A model generated the notes under the pieces. It was not told where the DNA came from, searched no databases, and saw only the letters and a program-made list of their open reading frames with translations. A stretch of DNA of 64,000 bases from Vreelandella neptunia (lineage in GTDB: Bacteria; Pseudomonadota; Gammaproteobacteria; Pseudomonadales; Halomonadaceae). Positions 18,562-26,854 of the stretch are shown piece after piece. Position 1 is the stretch's first letter. Every line of letters begins with the position of its first letter. Made by a program: the position numbers and the translations under genes. Where the stretch lies: assembly GCF_034479615.1 (NCBI RefSeq), contig NZ_CP140255.1:558001-622000 (forward strand), written 5' to 3'.

Positions 18562-19664
18562 GCAGAACCGGTTTCTACTGGCATGAACGCTGCTTTTGGC
18601 ATGATCTGGGCGCGATTGGGGTATTTTCCGCGCCCGGTGAATTTTTACAGCCCCAGGCCGCCTCGGAAAGCCCGGAAAGCAAACGACGGCTGAAGAACAT
18701 TCTTGAAGTCAGCGGGCTGATTGATGAGCTGAACGTGGTGAAACCACCCGCCGCTTCGCTTCCTGACCTGCTGCGTTTTCACACCCCGCGTTACCTGGAT
18801 GAACTGCAGACAGGGGATAAAGCCCGGGGCGGCAACGGCGGCGACTGTGCACCTTACATGCCCGGCAGTTGGGCGGCGGCCACGCAGTCCGCAGGGCTGG
18901 CCATTGCCGCCGTTGAAGCTGTGGCGCAGGGCGAGGTGAGCAACGCCTATGCCCTATGCCGCCCACCGGGGCACCATGCCGAAGCCGATCAAGGTCGTGG
19001 GTTCTGCCTACTGGGCAATATACCCGTGGCGGTGATGCGCGCTCGGGCCTTGGGGCAGGTTAACCGTGTGGCGATACTCGATTGGGATGTTCACCACGGC
19101 AACGGCCAGCAGGCGGCGTTTTATGACGAGCCCGATGTGTTGACCCTTTCAATTCATCAAGCCGCAAACTACCCGCTGGAAACCGGCAGCTTTGACGAAC
19201 AAGGCGAAGGAGCAGGCCTGGGCGCTAATCTCAATCTGCCGCTGCCACCGGGCTGTGGCCTGGGCTCCTACGCCTACGCCATGGAAAAACTGGTGCTGCC
19301 CGCGTTGGAAGCCTTTAAGCCCGAACTCATCGTGGTGGCCTGCGGTTACGACGCCTGCGCTAAGGATCCCTTAGGCAAAATGCTGCTCAATAGCCAGGCG
19401 TTCGCCACCATGACCGCCCAGCTTAAAGCGCTGGCCGAGCGTTGCTGTGAAGGCAAGCTGGTATTTATTCACGAAGGCGGCTATTCGGAAGGCTATGTGC
19501 CGCTCTGCGGCCACGCGGTGATCCAAACCCTGGCGGGCAGTGCCATTGCCGTGCCCGACCCACAAAACGATGAAATTGCCGCTTGGGGCTATCAAGCCCT
19601 GCAACCGCACCAGCAGACGTTGATCGATGACTGGTGCCAACAGTGGGAGCAACGCAAACAATGA
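18558..19664 (+). CDS. HDAC-fold amidohydrolase (class II type) 2
   Basis: 368-aa second deacetylase-fold protein, clearly diverged from the first. It carries CRPPGHHAEADQGRGFCLLGN, LDWDVHHGNGQQAAFY (zinc D and H), CGYDACAKDP (zinc D) and the catalytic tyrosine in HEGGYSEGY. The N-terminus MSRTGFYWHERCFWHDLG and the GAGLGANLNLPLPPGCG segment are typical of the class II bacterial HDAC-like amidohydrolases. Start overlaps the upstream stop (ATGA) and its own stop overlaps the aminotransferase start (ATGA), so all three are translationally coupled. Two different deacylases in one unit may act on different acyl chains or successive positions (inference). Confidence 0.87.
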   Translation: MSRTGFYWHERCFWHDLGAIGVFSAPGEFLQPQAASESPESKRRLKNILEVSGLIDELNVVKPPAASLPDLLRFHTPRYLDELQTGDKARGGNGGDCAPYMPGSWAAATQSAGLAIAAVEAVAQGEVSNAYALCRPPGHHAEADQGRGFCLLGNIPVAVMRARALGQVNRVAILDWDVHHGNGQQAAFYDEPDVLTLSIHQAANYPLETGSFDEQGEGAGLGANLNLPLPPGCGLGSYAYAMEKLVLPALEAFKPELIVVACGYDACAKDPLGKMLLNSQAFATMTAQLKALAERCCEGKLVFIHEGGYSEGYVPLCGHAVIQTLAGSAIAVPDPQNDEIAAWGYQALQPHQQTLIDDWCQQWEQRKQ

Positions 19665-20614
19665 CACCGCTTTATGACCGCGATGGCTGGATTTGGCACG
19701 ACGGTGAATGGCTGGAGTGGCGCGAGGCCAAGGTGCATGTCTTCACCCATACGCTGCACTACGGCATGGGCTGTTTTGAGGGTGTACGCGCCTACGCTGG
19801 CCCCAGCGGTACGCATCTATTTCGTGCTGCTGAACATACCCGCCGCTTGGCAGAAAGTGCTCATTCGCTGGATATGCCGCTGCCGTTTAGTGAAGCGGAG
19901 CTGATCAACGCCCAGCGCGAGTGCCTGACCAAAAACGGCCTGAGCAATGCCTACCTGAAACCTACCGTGTTTTTTGGTGCAGAAGGTTTAGGGCTACGCG
20001 CCCAAGGGCTGACTACCCACGTGATGGTTGCAGCGTGGGATCTAGGCCCCTACATTTCACCCCAGGCCGCCACCCATGGTTTGCGCGCGCTGACCTCTTC
20101 CTGGGCGCGCCACCACGTCAATATCAGCCTGTGCCGGGCGAAAACCAATGGCCACTACGTCAACTCGATACTGGCGCTGAATACCGCGATCAAAGCCGGG
20201 TTTGATGAAACCATCATGCTCGACCCGGAAGGCTATGTGGCCGAGGCCTCGGCGGCCAACGTCTTTTTACTCCGCGATGGCGTGCTGCATACCCCGGAAG
20301 TGACCTCCTGCCTTCAAGGCATCACCCGGGATAGCGTGATTCAGCTGGCGCAAAAGGTGCTGGGTATTGAAGTGCGCGAGCGGCGAATAACCCGCGACGA
20401 GCTGTATACCGCCGATGAGGCATTTTTAACCGGCACCGCCGCCGAAATACTGCCGCTTCGGGAACTGGATGGCCGCCGTATTGGTGGACGTGCTGGCGCA
20501 CCGCCCGTCAACGAACCCATCAGCCCCAACAGTGTCACGGCTCAACTGCAGGGCTTATATCGCCAGGCGGTACGCGGTGAGCTGGACGATTTCAGGCATT
20601 GGTTAACGCCTTAG
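19661..20614 (+). CDS. Class IV (branched-chain type) aminotransferase
   Basis: 317-aa fold-type IV PLP aminotransferase, annotated as IlvE-like. The start at 19661 (MTPLYDRDGWIWHDGEW) overlaps the upstream stop; a start nine codons earlier would overlap more. Landmarks: HTLHYGMGCFEGVRAY, the PLP lysine in SLCRAKTNGHYVNSILA (about residue 163), EGYVAEASAANVFLLRDG and LTGTAAEILPL. Genomic setting with deacylases and an oxidative cluster suggests catabolic transamination of an amine or amino acid rather than housekeeping branched-chain synthesis (inference). Confidence 0.85.
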   Translation: MTPLYDRDGWIWHDGEWLEWREAKVHVFTHTLHYGMGCFEGVRAYAGPSGTHLFRAAEHTRRLAESAHSLDMPLPFSEAELINAQRECLTKNGLSNAYLKPTVFFGAEGLGLRAQGLTTHVMVAAWDLGPYISPQAATHGLRALTSSWARHHVNISLCRAKTNGHYVNSILALNTAIKAGFDETIMLDPEGYVAEASAANVFLLRDGVLHTPEVTSCLQGITRDSVIQLAQKVLGIEVRERRITRDELYTADEAFLTGTAAEILPLRELDGRRIGGRAGAPPVNEPISPNSVTAQLQGLYRQAVRGELDDFRHWLTP

Positions 20615-20644
20615 GAGTATTCTGGCGGGCAATCAGCATGCCCC

Positions 20645-20745
20645 GGTGCGAGGGCAGGTTTCCGCGAGGGCGCTGTGAACCCGTCCATGGGCGCTACTTT
20701 TGTCATCCATGACAAAAGACCCTCGCTCCAACCTGCCCTCGCCCC
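20645..20745. repeat. ~100-bp palindromic intergenic element
   Basis: Outer arms of about 23 bp pair with three mismatches (GCGAGGGCAGGTT... with ...AACCTGCCCTCGC). They enclose a second perfect stem CTTTTGTCAT/ATGACAAAAG (20696-20717) and a GCGC...GGGCGC stretch. It sits between two converging genes and has the look of a dispersed REP/BIME-like family element. No second copy was noticed in this window. Confidence 0.75.
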
Positions 20746-20769
20746 TAGTGATCAAATTTACCAAGTTAA

Positions 20770-21879
20770 TCAGGCGTGCTCTTTAATCGCCTGTTCGAGA
20801 GCCGCCAATCTTCCCGGTTCCAGTGCGGCTTGTACCGCCGTAATGCGTATTACATTGGCCAGCTCTGGGTGCGCCAGGCGAGCGACCAAAACGCCTTCGG
20901 CGAGTAGCTGCTGGTGTACCTCGGCGGCGAGGTCGGCGCTGGGCAGGCGGATGCCGATAAAGTTGGTGGCGCTGGGCAACACATCGGCCCCTAGGGCGCG
21001 AAAGTGCTCCGCCAACTGCTCACGGCGGGCTTTTACATCGGTAACGTGTTGGTGAACCTCGTCAGGGTGGTCGAGCACCACTTCGGCGGCGGCCAGGGTC
21101 AATGACGATACCGCGTAGTGAATGCGCACCTTCATCATCATCGTCAGTACTTCAGGGTCGGCGATGGCGTAGCCAATGCGCAGGCCCGCCAGGCCATGAG
21201 CCTTGGAAAGCGTACGCAGGCGAATCACCCCTGGTATTGCTTTACCAGCGAACTCGCTGTTGGCATCGTCGCGGAAGTCCCCATAGGCTTCGTCCAGCAG
21301 CAGCCAGCAGGTATCGGGCAGCGCTTCGCGCAGCTTGAGGATGGCATTGTCGCTATGTAGATGACCGCTGGGGTTATCCGGATTGGCCAGATACACCAGC
21401 CGGGCGTTTTCCTGATGCGCCGTTGCTGCCAAGGCTTCCAGATCGGGGGCCAGCACGCCCGGTGCTTCAAAATAGCTGGGCTCGATCAGGCGGCAGCCCT
21501 GGCCTTTGGCGAAATAGCCAAAGGTGGGGTAGGTACCCGCCGTGCAGACCACCGTTTCACCGGGCATACAGGTAGTGCGCAGGGCCAGAGCGATCAAGCT
21601 GTCAGCGCCGGCGTCTACCAACAGCGTTTCCAGCGGAATACCTTGCTGAGTACTCAAGCGCTGGCGCACGCCCAGCGCTTCGGCATCGCCGTAGCAGTAA
21701 ACGTGTTCGGCAAGGGCATCGCCAAAGTGATCGCGCAGGGCGCGGTGGGGCATATCCAGGCCTTCGTTAGAGCCCAGCCGGTGGGGGATCTCCTTGCCAA
21801 TGCGGCGCTCTAATACTTTGATGCCTGGGAAGGGGTTATGCGGGCCTTCGCCAGTTAAGTGCTCGGGGTAACGGGACAT
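20770..21879 (-). CDS. HisC-like class I/II aminotransferase
   Basis: 369-aa fold-type I PLP enzyme. The start at 21879 (MSRYPEHLTGEGPHN) is chosen for AGGA upstream. PLP contacts visible: YLANPDNPSGHL (about residue 165), LLLDEAYGDF, the Schiff-base lysine in RLRTLSKAHGLAGLRIGYA (about residue 228) and a C-terminal arginine (NVIRITAV). Similar to histidinol-phosphate aminotransferase, but it lies downstream of an FAD-linked oxidase and peptide ABC transporter, so it more likely transaminates a catabolic substrate (inference). It is the last gene of the minus-strand catabolic operon, with a palindromic element directly after. Confidence 0.85.
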   Translation of the reverse strand: MSRYPEHLTGEGPHNPFPGIKVLERRIGKEIPHRLGSNEGLDMPHRALRDHFGDALAEHVYCYGDAEALGVRQRLSTQQGIPLETLLVDAGADSLIALALRTTCMPGETVVCTAGTYPTFGYFAKGQGCRLIEPSYFEAPGVLAPDLEALAATAHQENARLVYLANPDNPSGHLHSDNAILKLREALPDTCWLLLDEAYGDFRDDANSEFAGKAIPGVIRLRTLSKAHGLAGLRIGYAIADPEVLTMMMKVRIHYAVSSLTLAAAEVVLDHPDEVHQHVTDVKARREQLAEHFRALGADVLPSATNFIGIRLPSADLAAEVHQQLLAEGVLVARLAHPELANVIRITAVQAALEPGRLAALEQAIKEHA

Positions 21880-21920
21880 GTTGATTCCTGAAAACACAAT
21901 GAATGTTTAACTTAAAATGT

Positions 21921-23303
21921 TTATTGAAGTACTTTACCGCGGTTCAATAGATTAAGTGGGTCGAGCGCTTGCTTGAGGGTATGCATCAGTTCGATCTCGG
22001 CGCTGGAGCGACAGGTGCTCAGCCATGGCCGCTTCTCCAGGCCAATGCCGTGTTCTGCGGAGACTGAACCGCCCAGTGTGGCTAGCGGCTGGTAAACCAT
22101 GGCTTCAACCTCTCGCCGAACTTCGATCTCAGCACTCCCCACGCTAACGGAAATATGCAGGTTGCCATCGCCGAGATGGCCAAATACCACCAGTTTCGCC
22201 TCTGCCCAGCGCTGGGTTAGCTGCGCTTCCAAGGCATCCGTGTAACGCTGCATATCGGCAATCGGCAGGCTGACATCGAAGGTAAGCACCGGCGCAAGGC
22301 CCTTGACCAGCCCCTCGATATCTTCACGAATCGCCCATAGTCCATCGCGTTGGGTAGTCGACTGCGCGATCACCGCATCGACAATCAGCTCGCTCTCTAA
22401 CGCACTTTCTAATGCTTCGCTAAACTGGTTGGCATTGCGCTCGGCATCGCTGCCCAGGGAATCAATGATCACATAAAACGGATGCTCGGTGGCAATCGGC
22501 GGAGTGTGGCGGCCCAGGGTTTCAGTGAGCAGCCGGTAGTGGTTTTGCCACATCACCTCAAAAGCGCCGAGGCCTCCGCCAAGCGCTTTGCCCATATGGC
22601 TGAGCAGCCCGGTAAGCGCCTCAAACGAGGGGCAGGCCACCATCGCCGTTTGCTCGCTTGGGGTAGGTGGCTGCAGGCGCAGCACTGCGCGGGTCACAAT
22701 CCCCAGGGTGCCTTCGCTACCGATAAAAAGCTGCTTTAAATCGAAACCGGCGTTGTTTTTCAACATGTGGTTCATGGAGCTGACCACCCGGCCATCGGCC
22801 ATCACCGCCTCCAGGCCGAGCACTTGCTGGCGCATCATGCCGTACCGAATCACCCGCACGCCGCCTGCGTTGGTGGCGATATTGCCGCCAATGGTGCAGC
22901 TACCCCGAGCGCCCAGATCCAGCGGGAACTGTAGGCCAACCTCTTTCGCCGCTTCTTGAACCCGCTGCAGCGGAGCGCCTGCCTGTACGGTGAGGGTGCC
23001 GCCCACTTGATCTATTTCTTCGATCGCGGTTAGCCGTTCCAGGGAAATCACTAGCTCATCGGGGCTAGCTTCTGCGCCGTGCACCAACCCGGTTAAGCCG
23101 CCGTGGGTGACCACCGGCTGCTGCACGGCGTAGCAAGTCTGCATCACGGCAGCGACCTGCTCGGTATCCGCTGGGCGAACGATCGCCCCGGCTTGGCAGG
23201 GCGCTCCGGTCATCCAGTCCACGCGGCGGCTGTGTACATCGTCGCCGGTCAATACATGGGCCGGGCCCACAATAGCGCGCAGCGCCTCCAGGGTTATTTG
23301 CAT
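21921..23303 (-). CDS. FAD-linked oxidase/dehydrogenase (GlcD/D2HGDH type)
   Basis: 460-aa VAO/PCMH-type flavoprotein. The FAD-binding half has VVTHGGLTGLVHGA (about residues 66-79) and ARGSCTIGGNIATNAGG (about residues 131-147). The C-terminal half carries the family's metal/substrate motif FGHLGDGNLHISV and SAEHGIGLEKRPWL. The family oxidises 2-hydroxy acids such as D-lactate, glycolate or D-2-hydroxyglutarate, passing electrons to the respiratory chain. It sits between the ABC ATPase and the aminotransferase; a hydroxy acid derived from the transported compound is a reasonable substrate (inference). Confidence 0.87.
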   Translation of the reverse strand: MQITLEALRAIVGPAHVLTGDDVHSRRVDWMTGAPCQAGAIVRPADTEQVAAVMQTCYAVQQPVVTHGGLTGLVHGAEASPDELVISLERLTAIEEIDQVGGTLTVQAGAPLQRVQEAAKEVGLQFPLDLGARGSCTIGGNIATNAGGVRVIRYGMMRQQVLGLEAVMADGRVVSSMNHMLKNNAGFDLKQLFIGSEGTLGIVTRAVLRLQPPTPSEQTAMVACPSFEALTGLLSHMGKALGGGLGAFEVMWQNHYRLLTETLGRHTPPIATEHPFYVIIDSLGSDAERNANQFSEALESALESELIVDAVIAQSTTQRDGLWAIREDIEGLVKGLAPVLTFDVSLPIADMQRYTDALEAQLTQRWAEAKLVVFGHLGDGNLHISVSVGSAEIEVRREVEAMVYQPLATLGGSVSAEHGIGLEKRPWLSTCRSSAEIELMHTLKQALDPLNLLNRGKVLQ

Positions 23304-23330
23304 TGGGTATCCTTTTTACCATTAAACAAT

Positions 23331-24971
23331 TTACGCAGTGGCCGCCACGGGGGCCTCACGGCCGGGAATCGCCCTGAGCAGATCCTGGGTATACGTCTCT
23401 TGCGGATCAAGAAAAATCTGCTCGGCGCTGCCTTGCTCAACAATGCGGCCATGCTGCATGACCACTATGCGGTCGCAAATCTGGGCCGCAACGCGTAGGT
23501 CATGGGTGATAAACAGCAGCGAGAGCGAGAGCCGCTGTTTCAGTTCCTCCAGCAGTTCCAGTACCTGGGCCTGGATCGACACATCCAGCGCAGAGACGGC
23601 TTCATCCGCCACAATCAGCTCGGGGTTGAGCGCCAGCGCCCTGGCAATACCGATACGCTGACGCTGGCCGCCGGAAAACTCGTGAGGAAAGCGCTCCACG
23701 GCGCTGGCGCCCAAGCCCACCATGTCGAGCAGCTCGCCCGCCTGCTTGAGCGCTGCGGCTTTGGGCGTGCCGTTGGCAATCGGCCCCTGGGCTATCGCCA
23801 TGCCCACTTTGGTGCGTGGGTTGAGCGAGGCGTAAGGATCCTGGAATATCATCTGCACCCGGTGGCGTTCCCGGCGTAGCGCATCGCCTTTGAGCTGGGA
23901 AAGATTCACCCCATCCAGCAGCAGCTCGCCGCTGTCGGGGTGCTCCAAGCGCACCACGCAGCGTCCGAGGGTGGACTTGCCCGAGCCGGATTCGCCTACG
24001 ATGCCCACCGTTTCTCCCCGCGCCAGGGTGAGCGAAACATCGTTAAGCGCATGCACTTCCCGGGCAGGTTTGAGCCAGCCGCCCCGAGAGCGAAAGACTT
24101 TATTGAGCTGCTTGATCTCCAGCAGCGGGGCGACCTGGCTGGTCTCACGGTGAGGCGGCACCGCATTGCTGGGAATCGCGGCAATCAGCGCTTGGGTATA
24201 GGCGTCTTGCGGGTTCTCAAGCACCGACTTGGCGTCACCCAGCTCGACGATCTTGCCGTGGCGCATGACGCAGACGCGATTGGCGATTTCGGCCACCACG
24301 CCAAAGTCGTGGGTGATAAACATCACCGACATACCGCGCCGCTGCTGTAGGTCGCGAATCAGCTCCAGAATCTGCGCCTGGGTGGTGACATCCAGCGCCG
24401 TGGTAGGCTCATCGGCAATGAGCAGAATGGGCTCCAGCGCCAGCGCCATGGCGATCATCACCCGCTGTCGCTGGCCCCCGGAAAGCTCAAACGGGTAGGC
24501 TCGAATGGCCTTTTCCGGCTGTGGAATTCCCACTTCGATCAGCAGTTCCAGGGCGCGGGCCTGGCGCTCTTTGGGGTTGAACTGGCCGTGGGCCTCGAAC
24601 ACTTCGGCAATTTGTGCGCCTACCCGCATCAGCGGATTCAGGGCAGTCATTGGCTCCTGGAAGATCATGCCGATTTTTAGCCCACGCAGGGCGCGGTGCT
24701 GTTTTTCCGACAGGGCAAGTAGATCCTGCCCTTCAAAGAGTATCTCGCCCTGGGTGGCGTTCACGCCCTTGGGCAGCAGCCCCATCACGGCGTTAGCGGC
24801 CATCGATTTGCCGGAACCGGACTCGCCCACCACGCACATGATTTCGCCGCGCTTCACGTCGTAGCTAACGTCCTCCACCGCCAGGGCGCGATCCGCCCCT
24901 TTGGGGAGTGCAATGTTGAGGTTGCGAATGCTGAGGACGGTGTCAGCCGATTGATTCTCTGTAATAGGCAT
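23331..24971 (-). CDS. Fused double-ATPase of peptide-type ABC transporter
   Basis: 546-aa protein containing two complete nucleotide-binding domains, like YejF or GsiA. Domain 1 (about residues 10-260): [14 protein letters not shown], signature [12 protein letters not shown], Walker [14 protein letters not shown]. Domain 2 (about residues 285-535): [41 protein letters not shown]. Domain 2 has DEAVSALD in place of DEPTSALD, a common variant. Each domain ends with the peptide-transporter C-terminal extension. Works with the two permeases and binding protein encoded upstream on the same strand. Confidence 0.92.
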   Translation of the reverse strand: MPITENQSADTVLSIRNLNIALPKGADRALAVEDVSYDVKRGEIMCVVGESGSGKSMAANAVMGLLPKGVNATQGEILFEGQDLLALSEKQHRALRGLKIGMIFQEPMTALNPLMRVGAQIAEVFEAHGQFNPKERQARALELLIEVGIPQPEKAIRAYPFELSGGQRQRVMIAMALALEPILLIADEPTTALDVTTQAQILELIRDLQQRRGMSVMFITHDFGVVAEIANRVCVMRHGKIVELGDAKSVLENPQDAYTQALIAAIPSNAVPPHRETSQVAPLLEIKQLNKVFRSRGGWLKPAREVHALNDVSLTLARGETVGIVGESGSGKSTLGRCVVRLEHPDSGELLLDGVNLSQLKGDALRRERHRVQMIFQDPYASLNPRTKVGMAIAQGPIANGTPKAAALKQAGELLDMVGLGASAVERFPHEFSGGQRQRIGIARALALNPELIVADEAVSALDVSIQAQVLELLEELKQRLSLSLLFITHDLRVAAQICDRIVVMQHGRIVEQGSAEQIFLDPQETYTQDLLRAIPGREAPVAATA

Positions 24972-24980
24972 ATAAAGTCC

Positions 24981-25814
24981 TTAGCGCTCGCGGGATAGTT
25001 TGGGGTTCAAAGCGTCGTCCAGCCCTTCACCCACCAGGTTTAACGCCAGCACGGTGAGCAGAATCGCCACGCCCGGAAAGAAGCTTAGCCACCACGCCTG
25101 ACGAATCACCGTGCGCGCCGCGCCGATCATATAACCCCAGGACATCACGTTAGGATCGCCCAAACCCAGAAACGACAGCGCCGACTCCAGCAAAATCGCG
25201 GTGGCGACCATGAGCGATGCCAGCACGATAATCGGCGACAGCGTGTTGGGCAGAATCTGACGCAGAATGATCGTGGTGTTGGACTGGCCGACCAGGCGCG
25301 CGGCTTCGACATACTCGCGGTTGCGCAGCGACATAAACTCGGCGCGAACCAAGCGGGCCACCGGCGGCCAACTGACAATCGCAATCGCCAGTACAATCGA
25401 AGTGATGCTGGGTTGCATAATCGCCACCAACACAATTGCCAGCGCGAAGTTGGGGATGGTCTGGAAGAACTCGGTAAAGCGCATCAATACATCATCAATG
25501 ATGCCGCCGTAGTAGCCTGCAATCGCCCCTAGGGGAACGCCAATCAGCAGTGCCACGCTGGTGGATACCAGCCCGATCAATAGCGATACCCAGGCGCCGT
25601 GCATCAAGCCGGATGCCACGTTGCGGCCCATGGTGTCGGTGCCTAGGGGAAAGCCATCCTGGGAGAGCGGTGGCAAAAAAGGCCGTTGAACCATGCGCCA
25701 GGGCGACTCAGGAAATAGCAGCGGGGCCAGTATCGCCATGGCGATAATGACCAGCAGAATGATCAGGCCCACCAGGGCGCCACGGTTTTGCGCGAAGCGT
25801 GCGAAAAAGCTCAT
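24981..25814 (-). CDS. Peptide-type ABC transporter permease, DppC type
   Basis: 277-aa inner-membrane permease with an N-terminal TM (GLIILLVIIAMAILAPLLF), the periplasmic FPLGTDTMGRNVASGLMHG motif, and five further TMs. The cytoplasmic EAA loop is EYVEAARLVGQSNTTIILRQILPN, which docks on the ATPase. Its start overlaps the end of the upstream DppB-type gene by 4 nt, so the two permeases are translationally coupled, and the ATPase starts 9 bp later. Confidence 0.92.
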   Translation of the reverse strand: MSFFARFAQNRGALVGLIILLVIIAMAILAPLLFPESPWRMVQRPFLPPLSQDGFPLGTDTMGRNVASGLMHGAWVSLLIGLVSTSVALLIGVPLGAIAGYYGGIIDDVLMRFTEFFQTIPNFALAIVLVAIMQPSITSIVLAIAIVSWPPVARLVRAEFMSLRNREYVEAARLVGQSNTTIILRQILPNTLSPIIVLASLMVATAILLESALSFLGLGDPNVMSWGYMIGAARTVIRQAWWLSFFPGVAILLTVLALNLVGEGLDDALNPKLSRER

Positions 25815-26797
25815 GCGGCCCCCTTCTTGATACGTGGATCAGCCAGGCTGTAGACCAAATCGGTGATGATGTTGAAGACAATCACCAAGGCCGCCGAGAA
25901 GAAGAAAATACCCAGCAGCAGGTTGTAGTCACGTTGTTCAAGGGCTTCAAACATCAGGCGGCCGATGCCCGGCCAGGCAAACACGGTTTCGGTCAGGATG
26001 GCCCCGCCGACCATCTGCCCCGCCTGCAGGCCTGCCAGGGTAATAATCGGTAGCAGGGCGTTACGCAGCACATGGCGACGCTGAATAATGCTGGGCTTCA
26101 AGCCTTTGGCACGGGCGGTTTTGACGTAATCCTGCTGAGCGGCATCGAGCATGGAAGTGCGCGTCATACGGGTGTAAATCGCCATAAAGAACAGCGCCAG
26201 TGTGGTTGCCGGGAGCACCAGGTGTTGGGCAACATCGAGCATCAGCGCAAACCCGGTGTGATCGGCCCCGACGGTATAAAGCCCGTAGGCGGGCAGCCAG
26301 CCCAGGTAGACCGAAAAAACCACCACCGACATCAGCGCCACCCAGAAAAGCGGGGTAGCGTAGAACACCAGCGCCAGCGCCATAATCAGCGAGCCAGAGG
26401 GTTTTTTGACCCGTGCCGCGGCCATGGAGCCCGCCACGATGCCCAATACCAGCGAAAGCACAAAGGCGGTGCCGGTGAGCAGTAGGGTGGCGGGTAAGCG
26501 CGCCATAATAAGATCAAACACCGGGACACCCAAGCGGTAGGAGTAGCCGAAATCGAGCATGGCAATACCCGATATATAGCGCCACAGCTGCACGTACATT
26601 GGCTGATCAAGACCGAATCGCTCGCGCAACTGGTTGAGGAACTCCTGATCGGCAGCGCCCGCTTGCCCAGCCAAAATAGCCGCCGGGTCGCCGGGGGCCA
26701 TTTGAATCAGGAGAAAATTGAAAATAACGATCAAAAACAGAACGATAACGGCTTTAAGAAGCCGCATGGCAATTAACCTAGCGTAAACCATAGACAC
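25811..26797 (-). CDS. Peptide-type ABC transporter permease, DppB type
   Basis: 328-aa permease with the DppB-type N-terminus (MRLLKAVIVLFLIVIFNFLLIQMAPGDPAAIL) and six TM helices. The EAA loop reads DYVKTARAKGLKPSIIQRRHVLRNALLP. It is the partner of the DppC-type subunit immediately downstream. The start at 26797 begins MSMVYARLIAMRLLK; an internal ATG (MRLLK, ten residues in) is an alternative. It is separated from the binding-protein gene by a strong hairpin. Confidence 0.9.
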   Translation of the reverse strand: MSMVYARLIAMRLLKAVIVLFLIVIFNFLLIQMAPGDPAAILAGQAGAADQEFLNQLRERFGLDQPMYVQLWRYISGIAMLDFGYSYRLGVPVFDLIMARLPATLLLTGTAFVLSLVLGIVAGSMAAARVKKPSGSLIMALALVFYATPLFWVALMSVVVFSVYLGWLPAYGLYTVGADHTGFALMLDVAQHLVLPATTLALFFMAIYTRMTRTSMLDAAQQDYVKTARAKGLKPSIIQRRHVLRNALLPIITLAGLQAGQMVGGAILTETVFAWPGIGRLMFEALEQRDYNLLLGIFFFSAALVIVFNIITDLVYSLADPRIKKGAA

Positions 26798-26815
26798 CTT
26801 CCTGATGTAGCTGAA

Positions 26816-26845
26816 ATACCCAGGCGGTGTCGACCGCCTGGGTAT
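26816..26845 (-). promoter_or_regulatory. Hairpin between binding protein and permease genes
   Basis: Perfect 13-bp stem ATACCCAGGCGGT/ACCGCCTGGGTAT with a 4-nt loop, 9 bp past the binding-protein stop. No T-tract. It is the typical position for an mRNA-stabilising hairpin that sets a high binding-protein:permease ratio. Confidence 0.75.
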
Positions 26846-26854
26846 GGCTAAGCC

